From Latrodectus hesperus (Eukaryota; Arthropoda; Arachnida; Araneae; Theridiidae), in the NCBI GenBank assembly GCA_037975125.1, contig CM075853.1, positions 41,421,124 through 41,485,123 of the forward strand: a stretch of 64,000 nucleotides of DNA, written 5' to 3'. Shown in pieces: positions 44,976 through 56,687 of the stretch. The stretch's first letter is position 1; each line of letters opens with the position of its first letter. Under the pieces are notes generated by a model, which had not been told where the DNA came from, made no database searches, and was given only the letters and a program-made list of their open reading frames with translations. The position numbers and the translations under genes were made by a program.

Positions 44976-46048
44976 GTGCCTCGTGTAAGAAATAGAAATG
45001 CTTATCAGCACGTTTCTGACTTTGATCGTGGAAGGATTATAGCCTACCTGGATTGCGGTTTATCGTACCGCAATATTGCTGCTCGCGTCGGTCGAGACCC
45101 CATGACTGTCAGCAGAATATGGAATCGATGGGTTCAGGACAATCATGCGGAACGTCATGCAGGATCTCAGTGACCCCCCATCACTAACAGCAGAGAAGAC
45201 AGACATCTTATCCGCATGGTCACAAGGAATCGTACAGCCACGTCACGAACCCTGGGTCGAGAAATGGAGTCATTTGCAAGGCAACAAGTTTCTGCTCGAA
45301 CAGTTCGACGACGTATGCAGCAGCATGGATTGTCTGCTCGGCGACCACGGCTTCAGCTACCATTGACACTGCATCACAGACAGGAGCACCTTCAATGGTG
45401 TGATCAGCGACGAACCTGGATGCGGAAATGACATCACGTCATCTTTACAGATGAATCTCGGTTCTGTATACAGGACTATGATGGCAGCATCCGTGTTTGG
45501 AGGCATCTTAGAGAATGCGCATTGCCAGCTTGCATTAGACATCGCCATACTGGCCCATCTGCTGGAGTGATGGTATGGGGTGCCATTGGATACACGTCTC
45601 GATCACCTCTTGTTCGCATTACCGGCACTTTGAACAGCAACCGTTATATTTCCGATGTGTTAAGGCCCGTGGCTCCATCCTATATTCGATGCTCCCTTAT
45701 GCTTTGTTTCAACAGGATAATGCACGACTGCATGTTGCCCGTACTGTTCTTAACTTCCTTGATACAGAACAGGTTCGACTGTTACCCTGGCCAGCACGTT
45801 CTCCTGATCTGTCACCAATTGAGAACGTGTGGTCAATGGTTGCCGAGCGATTGGCACGCCATCACTCACCATCCACTACTGTCGATGAACTGTGGCATAG
45901 TGTTGAAGTTGCATGGACTGAGATCCCCGTACATGCCATACAATCATTGTTTGACTCCATGCCTAGGCGCATAAATGCTGTTATTGCAGCCAGAGGGGCT
46001 ACTCTGGGTACTAATTTCTCAAGATCTGTACATCCTAATTTCCTGTAA
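44976..46048 (+). pseudogene. Tc1-family DD34E transposase, inactivated
   Basis: The enzyme would cut and rejoin the element's ends. The N-terminal helix-turn-helix reads FDRGRIIAYLDCGLSYRNIA and RVGRDPMTVSRIWNRWV. The likely original start is at 44976, now GTG in VPRVRNRNAYQ, where the family usually has MPRV. A frameshift near 45168 follows AGSQ. The frame then reaches an in-frame TGA at 45429-45431, directly before FTDESRF (first catalytic Asp). A second frameshift lies near 45670-45700, before FQQDNARLH (second Asp). SPDLSPIEN carries the Glu, exactly 34 residues after the second Asp. The C-terminus MPRRINAVIAARG...HPNFL ends at 46048. These three lesions plus the lost start make it non-functional. 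The overall length of about 357 codons is normal for the family. Confidence 0.93.
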
Positions 46049-46120
46049 ATCTAATCACTTGTTCTTTCCACTATAATGTATGTGTCCAATAAATATCGTT
46101 CTGTTATTTGCATTCCTTCT

Positions 46121-46149
46121 TGGTGTAGCAATTTTAATGTCCAGTCGTG
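46121..46149 (-). repeat. Right terminal inverted repeat
   Basis: Inverse of 44744-44772 with two mismatches; followed by TA at 46150-46151. Confidence 0.95.
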
Positions 46150-46151
46150 TA

Positions 46152-47051
46152 AATATATATAATTTCAAAAACTAAGCAGGAAATTTGAAATTTATATCTT
46201 CAATATGCATCAATTATTTAACATTTAATGTTTAGATAAGCTGCTCTCATTCATGTCTTTTGATTTAATATAGATTTGTTGTGAATTCATTATGTTTAAC
46301 GCATGGTATTAAGATGATTATTATAAAATCTAACAGAAAATAATTATCTAAAGTTAAGTTTGCTAAATTAAACAGTTTTCTTTTCAGTTTTTATTTTATT
46401 TTTAAATCACGGTACTTTAAATTTATTTTAACTTTCGAAAATCTATGTTATTCTTCTCATGATGTTCAAAAAACGCTTTTTTAGTAATTTGTATTTACAC
46501 ACTTCTTAAACTAATTTCAAACATTTTATAAAATACACATTATATAGAAAAAACAAACTAAATTTTAATATATTATCCCATATCAGTGAATTAATGTTGA
46601 TCATACGTAGAAGTATTGTTAAATAGTATTATTATAGAAATAATAGAAGTATTACTAAATTAATAAATAAGAAAAGTAAATTAAAGTGCATCTTCATTTA
46701 AAATTGTACAACTATCTCAATACTTTGCTTTCATATTTTTTATGGTAAAAATCTTTATCCTGATGCAAATACAACATGGTTAATATATATAATAATAGCA
46801 GATATTTTTTCACATTATTGTTGATCTTAAGTAACAATCAAAATAATAAGCTTGTGTCTTTTGAACTTTATAACTTACAAATTAAATTTGATGTGACCTT
46901 GTTGTCTGGATGATATAAAATAGTTTCCCAAGTCAAGCATTCAGTATTTTAATTTTATTCTAGAGCCTGATTATGAAATTATGCTGGTAAAAATGTTTAC
47001 CCAAGAAAAAATAATCAGACTAGTTGTAAGAATGAAGGAACAATGATAAGT
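46152..47051. other. AT-rich non-coding DNA, no gene seen
   Basis: No repeat, hairpin or domain-bearing frame recognised between the Tc1 element and the retroelement at 47065. Confidence 0.6.
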
Positions 47052-47064
47052 ATATGATATGTGA
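47052..47064. repeat. Target-site duplication, left copy
   Basis: atatgatatgtga is repeated exactly at 47890-47902. Confidence 0.85.
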
Positions 47065-47889
47065 TCCTGGAACCAGGAGGTACGCGTACCTTCCTGGGGC
47101 TTGAGCAGCCACCAGGCGCGTCGGCAGGTGGTGGATAGCCGAATGTCCTGTAGGAATGACACGATAGCCTTGAATATAGAATCAGAGGCCGTGAAACAGC
47201 TCCCGTAAACCCTGGTGTTATGCGACCCGTGCCTAGGGTTATTTGGCACCGCGGTAATGGTGTCTTAACGGAGCCTCTAGTTGCCTGGCGAACTTCCAGA
47301 GCATTTTTGCCCTTCCCAGTAACTCAGGGAATGCTGGGTGGACTGTTATATTACTTGAGCTTATTAATTGTTATCTTGTGGCTGAAAAGCAAGAAATAAC
47401 AAACCTTTCTGCATTTGCAGGTGAAGCCTCTGAAGTAGACCTTGCTGAAAAAGACAAGGGAACTCAGAGGCAATCTTGTAAAGGGGCAGCAATGATTCCT
47501 TCACTTGAGGTAGAAATGACCTCCAAAGCATCTTCTTCTGGTGAAAGTCAGGAAGCTATCCCTAGCATGACTGACTTTCTGACCAGATGGGACTGTTTCA
47601 GCAAGACCCTATCTGCTGGAAATGTCATACGCAAGAGGAAACGGCAGAGCATTATCATTTACGAATGCGAGGCTCTTGCCCTCCCTAGATTAACTTCTTT
47701 AAGATTCATCCATACTAGAGAGTTACACCTAGACTCCATTAAAGGGTTATCGGACTTAATTAATAAAGTGGGTGACCCGAGCAACTGGAACTAGGAAACA
47801 TTGGGTTTGGAGTTAATTGTACAAAATGCTGATAAAAGCAGAGGTGCCCAGTGACATACAAACCCAATTCTAAGAAGAAAAAGAAGAGG
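47065..47889 (+). mobile_element. Non-autonomous retroelement (825 bp) with purine-rich tail
   Basis: Perfect 13-bp TSDs bound a GC-richer block. It begins tcctggaaccaggaggtacg (itself containing the short palindrome cctggaaccagg). It carries about 310 bp of leader-like sequence without long open frames, then a 138-codon open frame (47378-47794), then a short 3' region ending in an AAG-rich tail (aagaagaaaaagaagagg). There is no reverse transcriptase, RNase H, LTR or inverted repeat. The simplest reading is a LINE-mobilised derivative, either an internally deleted LINE retaining 5' and 3' ends or a long SINE-like element. Whether the 5' end is full length cannot be told from one copy. Confidence 0.78.
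47378..47794 (+). CDS. Open frame within the non-autonomous retroelement, unrecognised
   Basis: 138 codons with no ATG at the start: the open frame opens at GTG (VAEKQEITNL...), and the first in-frame ATG comes about 38 codons in. The composition is ordinary for protein: acidic and Ser/Lys-rich first half (EVDLAEKDKGTQRQSCKG; SKASSSGESQEAIPSMTDFL), then a basic patch NVIRKRKRQS and a leucine-containing C-terminal half with LHLDSIKGLSDLINKVGDPS. It might be the N-terminal part of an ORF1 or gag-like protein, but I recognise no zinc knuckle, RRM or coiled coil. It may be a truncated remnant rather than a functional gene. Confidence 0.35.
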   Translation: MAEKQEITNLSAFAGEASEVDLAEKDKGTQRQSCKGAAMIPSLEVEMTSKASSSGESQEAIPSMTDFLTRWDCFSKTLSAGNVIRKRKRQSIIIYECEALALPRLTSLRFIHTRELHLDSIKGLSDLINKVGDPSNWN

Positions 47890-47902
47890 ATATGATATGT
47901 GA
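47890..47902. repeat. Target-site duplication, right copy
   Basis: Identical to 47052-47064, directly after the purine-rich tail. Confidence 0.85.
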
Positions 47903-49425
47903 ACAAATGTTCTTGAATCGAAATTGACTTACTATTGCCCATCATCAGCTATATATTACTAATGGTACATTGCTTTTTATTCAACTGCTTTTTTGTTGAA
48001 GGTAAACTTTGTATATGATAGAAAAACCAACTATATAATGTAGATTATTTTAACTAATTTACATGGTTTTTTGCAAAGTGCCTAACATAGAAAGAAATGA
48101 TAAATCCTATTTTAGATTTTGAAGATACTTTTTATACATTTATGAATGAAGGACTTGAGAATTATTGTAATAATTATATCCTAGTTGTAATAGCATACAA
48201 ACATGATCTCCATTGCTAGTGTACAATTTGCTATCATTTAGGACAAAATGTTATTTCTATTAATTTTCTATCATTATTAAACATTTTCCTATTTTTATAC
48301 AGCATTATCCAAAAAGTTAATATTTACTATTTTCTTCCAAATAATTCTTGATTTAAAATTAATCATTTATCTTTAACTGTAAAAGCAGTGTTTATTTTTC
48401 TTGGATAAAATTGTTTTAAATTTTAGCAAGTCAAATTAAATATAACGAGTCAGGTATTCATTTAAATATTTTTTGGATTTATATATGTGCTTTCATGTAT
48501 TTTCAAACAAATAATTCTACACAAATTTGTTTTCTATAAGATTAACCACTTTCTTCAAAATGCTTTACTATTTATTTTGCAAAAAATTGGTAATTTACTT
48601 ATTATTTTATAGCTTTAATTTATTATATTTTAGAAGAAAAAAAAAACAATCTACATACATTAATAAAGTCTTTCCGATGCAATAGCAAATTTATAGTTAT
48701 TTTTTAAATAAATACTCTTACTGTAAATTTGACAGAAGAAAATAAATACAGAAATCTTGAATGTTAAGACTTTGTAAAGTAAATATAAAATATATTTCAT
48801 ATTTACCTTACAAAGCTTTTAACTTCTTATAAATAATTATATTGACGTTTTAAAATTGATTCATTTGATAATTTATTTATATTATATTGAAATATTATAT
48901 AATATTTGAATAAAATAAAATCAGAATTTCTTGCAGTTAATTTTATTATACTGCTATATGAAGAAATAATATCTGAAAATAATAGGATTTTAATTTATGG
49001 TTGCTTTTGTCTCAGTCTAAATAAATTCATAAATTTAAATAATACACTTCTTGAAAGTAATTCACGTAAGTTTTGTGAAAACTCAACATTGTACAATAGG
49101 AGAGAAGTAATTAGCATATTCGAAACTTTGCATATTAACTTCGTAAGTCTAATTTCTATTCGTTAATTTTTTAAACAGCTATTGTAAAATAAGATGAGAG
49201 GTATATTTTTTTCAAAATACAGAATCTAATTTTAATTTGCTTAATGAAAGCAATAAAACTTCTCCATTCAATTTGAATTGAAATTTAATAGAATGCTGTT
49301 TTAACTGCTAACTAATTTCAATTTCAAATAAAATAGGCTTAACATAGTATGTGAAATGTGTGAAGAAATTTCAACATTATTAATAATAGATATACTAGTT
49401 GTCAAACACTATCTAAAATTTCTTT
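47903..49425. other. AT-rich non-coding DNA, one inverted repeat
   Basis: The only structure seen is the imperfect inverted repeat at 48770-48815. The 86-codon frame at 48906-49166 has no recognisable motif. Confidence 0.55.
48770..48815. repeat. Imperfect 17-bp inverted repeat
   Basis: ctttgtaa-a-gtaaatat (48770-48786) pairs with atatttac-c-ttacaaag (48799-48815): 16 of 17 positions with a 12-nt loop. Confidence 0.85.
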
Positions 49426-49437
49426 AAAACTGGTCGT
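49426..49437. repeat. Target-site duplication, left copy
   Basis: aaaactggtcgt occurs here and at 50046-50057. Confidence 0.85.
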
Positions 49438-50045
49438 TGTTGTTGTTGTTGCTTATCCTCCATGTCTGACGGAGTCAGACTAGATCCACGAGCTCGTTGA
49501 CTGTAAGGAAGTCGAAGACTAAGAGAGGATTGCTAAAGAGATCCTCCCTAGAGAGACCCATGCAATCCAAAAGATGCTCAGGAGAAGCCTGATGATTTTG
49601 GCACTTGGTGCAGGTGACGAAAGTTTTCCTGCCCTCGTTGAAAGTGAGGCACTTAATATGACCGCTAGCAAGTCTTGAGAGAACAGTCCGGGTACGTCTG
49701 TCACACGGGAGGTCAAGGGACAAACCCGGTTTTGATCCCTTGTACCAATTATGGGTGGGGGTGTTTTCCACTCCTCCGAGATTTTTGATTTTTCCCGGGA
49801 GTATAACTCCAGAAAAGTAAGTGTGGAAGAGGGAGTATTTGAAATCCTGCAACCCTCCTTAGCAAGATTATCGGCCATTTCATTCCCGTGAAGATTCACA
49901 TGTGAAGGTATCCATTGTAAGTGAACATCATGATTAAGTGAAATGAGTTTTAATTTAAGCAGGATAGAGTTGCTGATCTTGTCGCCTACAAGAAGCCAAT
50001 TACTAAGATGGTGGAAAGAACTACGGCTGTCAGACAAGATCCATA
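49438..50045 (-). mobile_element. 5'-truncated LINE, RNase H to 3' end, (CAA)-type tail
   Basis: Minus strand. It starts inside RNase H with WILSDSRSS (second catalytic Asp), followed by WIPSHVNLHGNEMADNLAKEG (His and final Asp). One frameshift between 49720 and 49850 leads into the C-terminal region RLASGHIKCL and CTKC...EHLLDC (C-x2-C-x8-H-x3-C), ending NELVDLV-stop at 49475. After the stop come a 7-bp hairpin and ggataagcaacaacaacaac. Perfect 12-bp TSDs flank it. Organisation, C-terminal motif order and tail match the plus-strand fragment at 14086-14847, although the proteins have diverged, so these are related families or old members of one. Confidence 0.9.
49464..49480 (-). other. 3'-terminal hairpin of LINE, overlapping the stop codon
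   Basis: gtctgac and gtcagac pair perfectly over 7 bp with a 3-nt loop. The TGA stop lies inside the 5' arm in minus orientation. The position relative to stop and tail matches the hairpin at 14800-14821, with different bases. Confidence 0.6.
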
Positions 50046-50057
50046 AAAACTGGTCGT
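50046..50057. repeat. Target-site duplication, right copy
   Basis: Identical to 49426-49437. Confidence 0.85.
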
Positions 50058-53000
50058 AAATAACATAAACAAAACTATCTCATCTCAGCTGGTTTCTGAA
50101 TTACGTCTTAATCTGAGATTCCTAAGGTCAACGCAACTGTATGATACATACATCATAAGTATAAAAGTTCATTTGCATAATAAAATTAATTATATGCCAT
50201 AATATTAATTTAAAAATATTTATTCCAAAAAAAGAAAGCATAAAATATTCCATTTTTAGAATTTTACAATTTTCTGTTCTTTATTATTTGAATCATAAAA
50301 ATTTTATAAAAACTATTAAATTGTCATTGATTGCTTTTTAACGAATAAGTTTGTTAAAAGACTGTAACAAAATCATATATTTATTCCATTTCTCATCGGA
50401 AAAACAATTCCATTATTTTATGCCAAAAATAGTACGTGAATTTCCTTTAGACAGTTATATGGACCACACCCAAGAAGAATCGGTTTCTTAGATGAACAAA
50501 AATTATGTTTACTCATTGTACTTTTATCCATTTTGTATTTTGTTCAATACATATTCGTAGCTGTTAAAAGCACTTAAATTCAGGTTTCGCAACTATGTCT
50601 GTTAAGAAATTAATTTTGAAATCTGTCACTTCATAAGAGAATGTCAAATAAAATTTGAAATTTTCTGCTCTTGAATAATTCTTCGAATCGTTAAGAAATT
50701 GATGAATTTTAATGAAAAGAAATGATTCATTTCAAATTCTACATATTTTCTGCTAATGGAGAAAAGAAAAAGTATAATTTAATGCATTATTATGCTTAAA
50801 CATGCAAGTCTTCATTAATTATAAAGTATGATAAAATTTAAAAAAAGTATTGGTAATTAGAAATAATATTCACTTATTTATCTGCCACAAAAAAGACATT
50901 TATTATTTCATTATGGATTAAAGAAAGATAATTTATACTCTTTGGCATTATTCAATAATGAAACTATTAGAATTCAATATATTCAAGCATTTACTATTTT
51001 ATTTCCTGTTCTAAAGAATATTTAACTTGTTAAATGTATTGCCAAATTTTAAATAATATTGTGTATTTGGTTTCTTGTTCACAAAGTTTATAATGATAAA
51101 AATGAAATAAAGCTATGGAAATTATTATTGAATAATATAAAATTTGAAATTAAAATTTATGTTTATAAAGAGTATTACAACACTTAAAACATTACAAAAT
51201 TATGGGAATTTTCTTAAAATCAAACCAAATGGAACATTTACAATTCCACATTTAAAAAACATTTATAATTATGATTCTGATTATTTCAAATATATAAATT
51301 CGATATTATAAAAATTTTTTCGATACTTATGATAAAGTTATGCGTCTTATTTAAAACGTTTTGTTTCAGAAACAGCTAAGTATTTTAGTATCCTGAACTT
51401 TAGAAGGTAAATAAGACTACTTTAATATTGTCTTAATAAAAGTTTATGTTCTCAGTATAATCAAATCTGCATAATACTAAACTGCATACAAAGTAATTCT
51501 AACAAATTATTTGGGTTTCATTTTATTTTTAATATTAAGAATAATTTTTGATACTGTATAAATTTTGCAGAAGCTACATTCAGTAGAAAATTGCGTATGC
51601 TAAAGAATAAAAATTGGACTGTTTAATAACAACGCTTTTCTTACATTTTGATTAAGAATTTAATTTTTGACAAAAAGGAAAAATTCAAATTAATTTAATT
51701 AATAATTAAAATTTGGAAAACAAAAATGAAATATTTCAATAATATGTTATAATGTCAGAGGATAATTAATTAGCTGATGAGGTATATTGAAAATATATTT
51801 AGAGAATCTCATACCTCAAAAAAAGTAATTTAATATTTTCAAGGAAAGCACTGTAATAATTTTCAATTTTAATTCTATTTATTTTTAATTAAATTAACAT
51901 GAAATTTTTTACAGAAAATGACTTATGATTAAAAATATTTATATGAAAAACTTTTAACATTATAGATTATGCTATGTGATATTCATGTGAGATAGTTAAC
52001 TTTCTTTTTCATATTCAGGTATTAGATATCAAAATTTTAAATAAATTTGTCATAATTATTTACTTAAATTAAAGTGTATAAACAAATACTTTTAAAAAAT
52101 GATTGTTTCATTCAATTTTCTAAATTCAGTGAAAAATTTAAATGCTTAAAAATATTGTCAGTGATTAAATGTTTTTAAATCATCTGAATTTGCAAAGTTC
52201 AGATTGAAATTCATTTCTAACTGCTAATTATAGACGTTGCATTTAAAGTTAAATACATTTTTCTTGATAAAACTATTTTAAAATCATAGAAAAATTAAAA
52301 CACAATAAATAGACCGATTTAATATTTCTAGTTTTAGATTTGACAGCGTAGTATTCCGTTACTTTCTCTGAGAACAATCAACATAATATATGAATTATTA
52401 CCTACTACAGATCTTGTTACATTCTTAAAGAATGATAACTAGAAGATAAAGAAGTACTTAAAGGCATAGAGTTGATTATGTTGATCTTAAGGAAATAATA
52501 TTTAATTTAATTAGCAATAAATCTTAAGTTACACTTATGATAAAGATTTTCAGCTTTCTATATATATTTAATTACAGCATTTCTTCTATTATGATTCGTT
52601 GGTATAAACTTTAATTATCAGAAGTCAATAAATTTGAGATCTAATTTAGAACTGTTTGAATAGATATATTTCCAATATATTTAGTATACTGATTACGATA
52701 TCTTCTCGGGGGATCAACGTATTCATTTTTATTAATTTCAATTATAAAAAATAATAATAGAAGTTATTAATTTTTAAAAAAAATGCTGAGCAATAGATTA
52801 AAATTAAGAAGTTATGCAAACACATTTACGAAATTATAAAAATCAATAGTGATTAATTCTTACAATGAATTTCAGTTCTTCAGACATCATCCATTCCATT
52901 GTTTTACATGTACTACAATTGATAATAATATTCAATCTTCAATCAATTACACTGTTTTTTTAGAAAATACAGAGCATAATAAACCTATTTTGCAACATAA

Positions 53001-54519
53001 TCTATCTGAAACACTATGATTATGTTGATAATTTATGATTCCAATTCAGTAAAGAGTGAAATATTATTGAATGTTATATTTTTATTAATATTTTAATAGT
53101 CTTTCATAGACAAAACTGGTTATACGGGGATAAATTTTTTGTAGATATTTAGAATAATGTATTTCCTTATAGTTGGTATACATTTTATAGTTGGTATACT
53201 CCAAAAAATCGATTATTTTCCTTTTCCTTTATTCGTGATACAGATTTTTATTTATTTCACAGTAATTAAATTTATATAGAATATGTATATGATCAGATGA
53301 AATATTATGTTTTTCATAATCATTCAATCGGAAATGTTTTTTAGAAAAGCCATAAATATCACAAAACAATGATATTGAAAATGCAGGGAAATATTTATTA
53401 TATAATATACTCCAGAAAAAGTCAAGAATAATTTTTCGATATTAACATGCAGAAATGTACTTTTGATTATTAATTATAATGTTGTTCTTTATAACAAATT
53501 GCTTTTAATCGAGTGACAGTGAACATTGAAGTTTAATAGGAGTTTCACTATTAATGCGTTGTTGGAATTATTATGTCGCTAGAGCTGTAAATCTACTCTA
53601 ACTTAATTAACGCTTGGCTCGATTCAAGGAATCGCTTTGCATCGATCACTAGTCAACAAGATATGTTAGGCGATACATGCCTCTTGACTCTGCAAATACA
53701 ATCTATTGTTTTGGCATTCTCTGGATTTTGAAGAGACCAATATCTACACTGTTGAGCTCATATTTTTTTGTTTCTCAAGTTTTGGATTTTCATCTAATAC
53801 ATACATTGAAACTGAGAAAATTAGTATGATATAAACTTTTATTATTGTAACATGTTTTAGATTTTTAAATTTATTTACGTAGCTAAAAATTTAAAAATTG
53901 AATTTTGTTTTTATATTTACTTAATAAAGTATTGACCTTAAAATTAAGTTTAAAAGAAAAATATATTGAAAATATTTTAGTATGTTTAAAATAATTTGCA
54001 CTACTTTATTCAATTGAATTTACTTGCCGAATAACTTGTTAAAATTTAAAATTTGCTCATATTGACCCTTATCTATAGAAATACACTCTTTAAAAACCTA
54101 AAAACTATACAAACGATACAAGTGTGTAAAACTTTTCCAACACAGCAAAAAATTAAGGAAATTTTAAAATTTTATTACGAATATATACAATTTTTATAAT
54201 GAGATTTTACATTTTTTTATAAAATTAGTACACTTCCAAATTTAAATTTTATTCTAGCTTTAATCAATTAAGTATAAATGTAATTAATAAAGTAAACAAG
54301 ATGCATTCAAATATTAACATATTAGAGACTGAATTTTGAAAATTTCTTTAATATATTATTTCCATTTCAAACTATAATATATTACGAAATCGTTTCCCTT
54401 TCTTACCTATTTAAATGAGCAGAAATTCATTCATTCATTATATTAAATTAATTTAAAAAATTCATTGGTGTACTCGCTTATTTTAGTAAAATCATATGTA
54501 TGTACAATTGTCACAAAAG

Positions 54520-54645
<126 letters not shown>

Positions 54646-55572
54646 ATCGTTAGTTTTGGTGTGATCTGATGCAAAATGATGAGCTGTCAGTTTAATCATG
54701 AGTGATGAAATTCGAATAAGGGGTCAAGAATTATAAATGGTAATCCATATTTACTGAGCTAGTCGACATGTCAACACTCAAAAGATTTTGTTCATTTTGC
54801 AGAACTCCCAGTTGCTTAACTTTCAGAGCGTATTATAACAAATTTCTTAATTCTAATTATCTCCTTTCAGAAATGACTCCTGCTCAATATCATTTTTCTG
54901 TTACATCATTTCAGCATAATCTTGATTGGTATGATGTTACGTGTTTGCAAAAGCCAGGCTTATCAATGAACATTTCATTTGCTTAATTTTGTTTGGCTTT
55001 CAGAAATAAATAGTTTCCTTAACGTTACCTCTTTTGTATGGTAATATATTTTACATTTAAGAATGGGTATGTTATACTAATAATAAATATATGTTAAAAA
55101 TACAAAAATGCGCACTAAGAAAGTTTTATTGAAATAAATTATTTGTTTGTATGCTTATTGTAATCAAATCCAAATAACTGCTCACAAAACCATTCTAATT
55201 TTTATTAATTCATGATGGCAAAAATATAATAATGGAATGTCACCAAACAAACTATTACATTGAGATTTGGAGAAAATTAGCACCAAACAGGATTTCACAT
55301 TGAATTTGATTCTATATTGAATTTTTTTCACCATAAGATTTTAAGAATTTGTCACTGTTTACTGCGAATATTGAAATATTTTTGGAATTTCATCTGCTCT
55401 GTATTTATTTTCTTTATAAGCGCAAAGAAACAAAGAATAATATTATAAATTGTGATAGTAGTGTTTAAGTTAGAGAAAATTAATTAATGTTTAGATTACT
55501 AAAGAAAGATACATTGCAATAAACTATTAATTCATACAATATCTAAATATATTTTAATAATTGTGAAAGTTA

Positions 55573-55679
<107 letters not shown>

Positions 55680-56487
55680 GCTATTAAATTGTACAGAAAT
55701 ATGCATAAAGAATTTGGTGAAAGGTTTCTGAACGAACATGTAGAAAATGGTTAATATACATAAAGTAAGCAATTACAACTTTTCAAATAAACCACGTTTT
55801 GAATATATTTGATTGATCAATATACTGTTTACTTTATATCAGAGTATGATTACTTTATGACAGCATTGGAGATATTGTAAAAATGCTTAATCGCTACAAG
55901 CTATTTCAAACAATATTTGAACTTATAATTGATGTGTACATATACTATATGAGTGCCACAAGTGGTAATAATTTTAATGATCAAGTCATGGTTTGTGTAT
56001 TTCTTATTGCGATGAACAGGCTGTACTTTAATGGGACAGATGAGAGCAAAGAAGATATGTAAATTAAAAAAAAAGTAAGGAAAAGCTATATAAAGCCACG
56101 AAATTATATAGGCCGAAGCTTTAGGCTAAGTAAAAGAGTACTGTGTTTATAGTGAGACACTTCAGAGCCTATATATTTGTAGCATTTGAATGCAAACAAA
56201 TAAATAAATTCGGATGATATTGGCGATTATATAATTTAAAAATTGTGCTCCAAGAAATGAGACCATCGATGTTCAAAAGGAAAGACATCAATACAGTTTC
56301 ATGAAGACCCAAAAGCATACGCTGCTTTGGAAACTTATTTAAAACACCCAGCTAGAATGATATATCGTGATACATCTGCCATGTTCCCTAGCTTTATTAC
56401 CGTATATCGCATTTTTCTGTGGTTGTGAATTTTTTTGCAGGAAAAAATTTTAAAAATGAAGAAGATTTAAAACAGGCAGAGAATTTA

Positions 56488-56488
<1 letters not shown>

Positions 56489-56532
<44 letters not shown>

Positions 56533-56644
56533 CATGTGCGTGTGTGTGTGTACGCGTGTGTGTGCGTGCGTGTGTGTGCGTGCGCGTGCGTGTGTGTGTG
56601 TGTGTGTCGTGCATGTGCTTGTGCGTGTGTGTGCGTGCGCGCGC

Positions 56645-56682
<38 letters not shown>
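56489..56682. repeat. (GT)n array with GC-step interruptions
   Basis: Nearly 190 bp of alternating purine-pyrimidine sequence: pure TG runs at both ends and a central part with many gcgtgcgt and a gcgcgcgc stretch. It is the only array in the window without TA as its main unit. All four open frames across it are simple-repeat translations. Confidence 0.97.

Positions 56683-56687
<5 letters not shown>

Larger units (their letters stand above)
44744..46149 (+). mobile_element. Tc1-family DNA transposon, full length, 29-bp TIRs
   Basis: The left end cactactggccattaaaatt... (44744-44772) and the inverse of the right end cacgactggacattaaaatt... (46121-46149) match at 27 of 29 positions. TA dinucleotides outside both (44742-44743, 46150-46151) are the expected Tc1/mariner target duplication. 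The 1406-bp span fits a complete element, with a single transposase in plus orientation. High TIR identity suggests fairly recent insertion, although the transposase is broken. Confidence 0.95.

Noticed and set aside
46971..47249. Minus-strand 92-codon frame over the start of the 47-kb retroelement
   Set aside because: It spans the TSD into host DNA and has no motif; the element's tail shows that its sense strand is plus.
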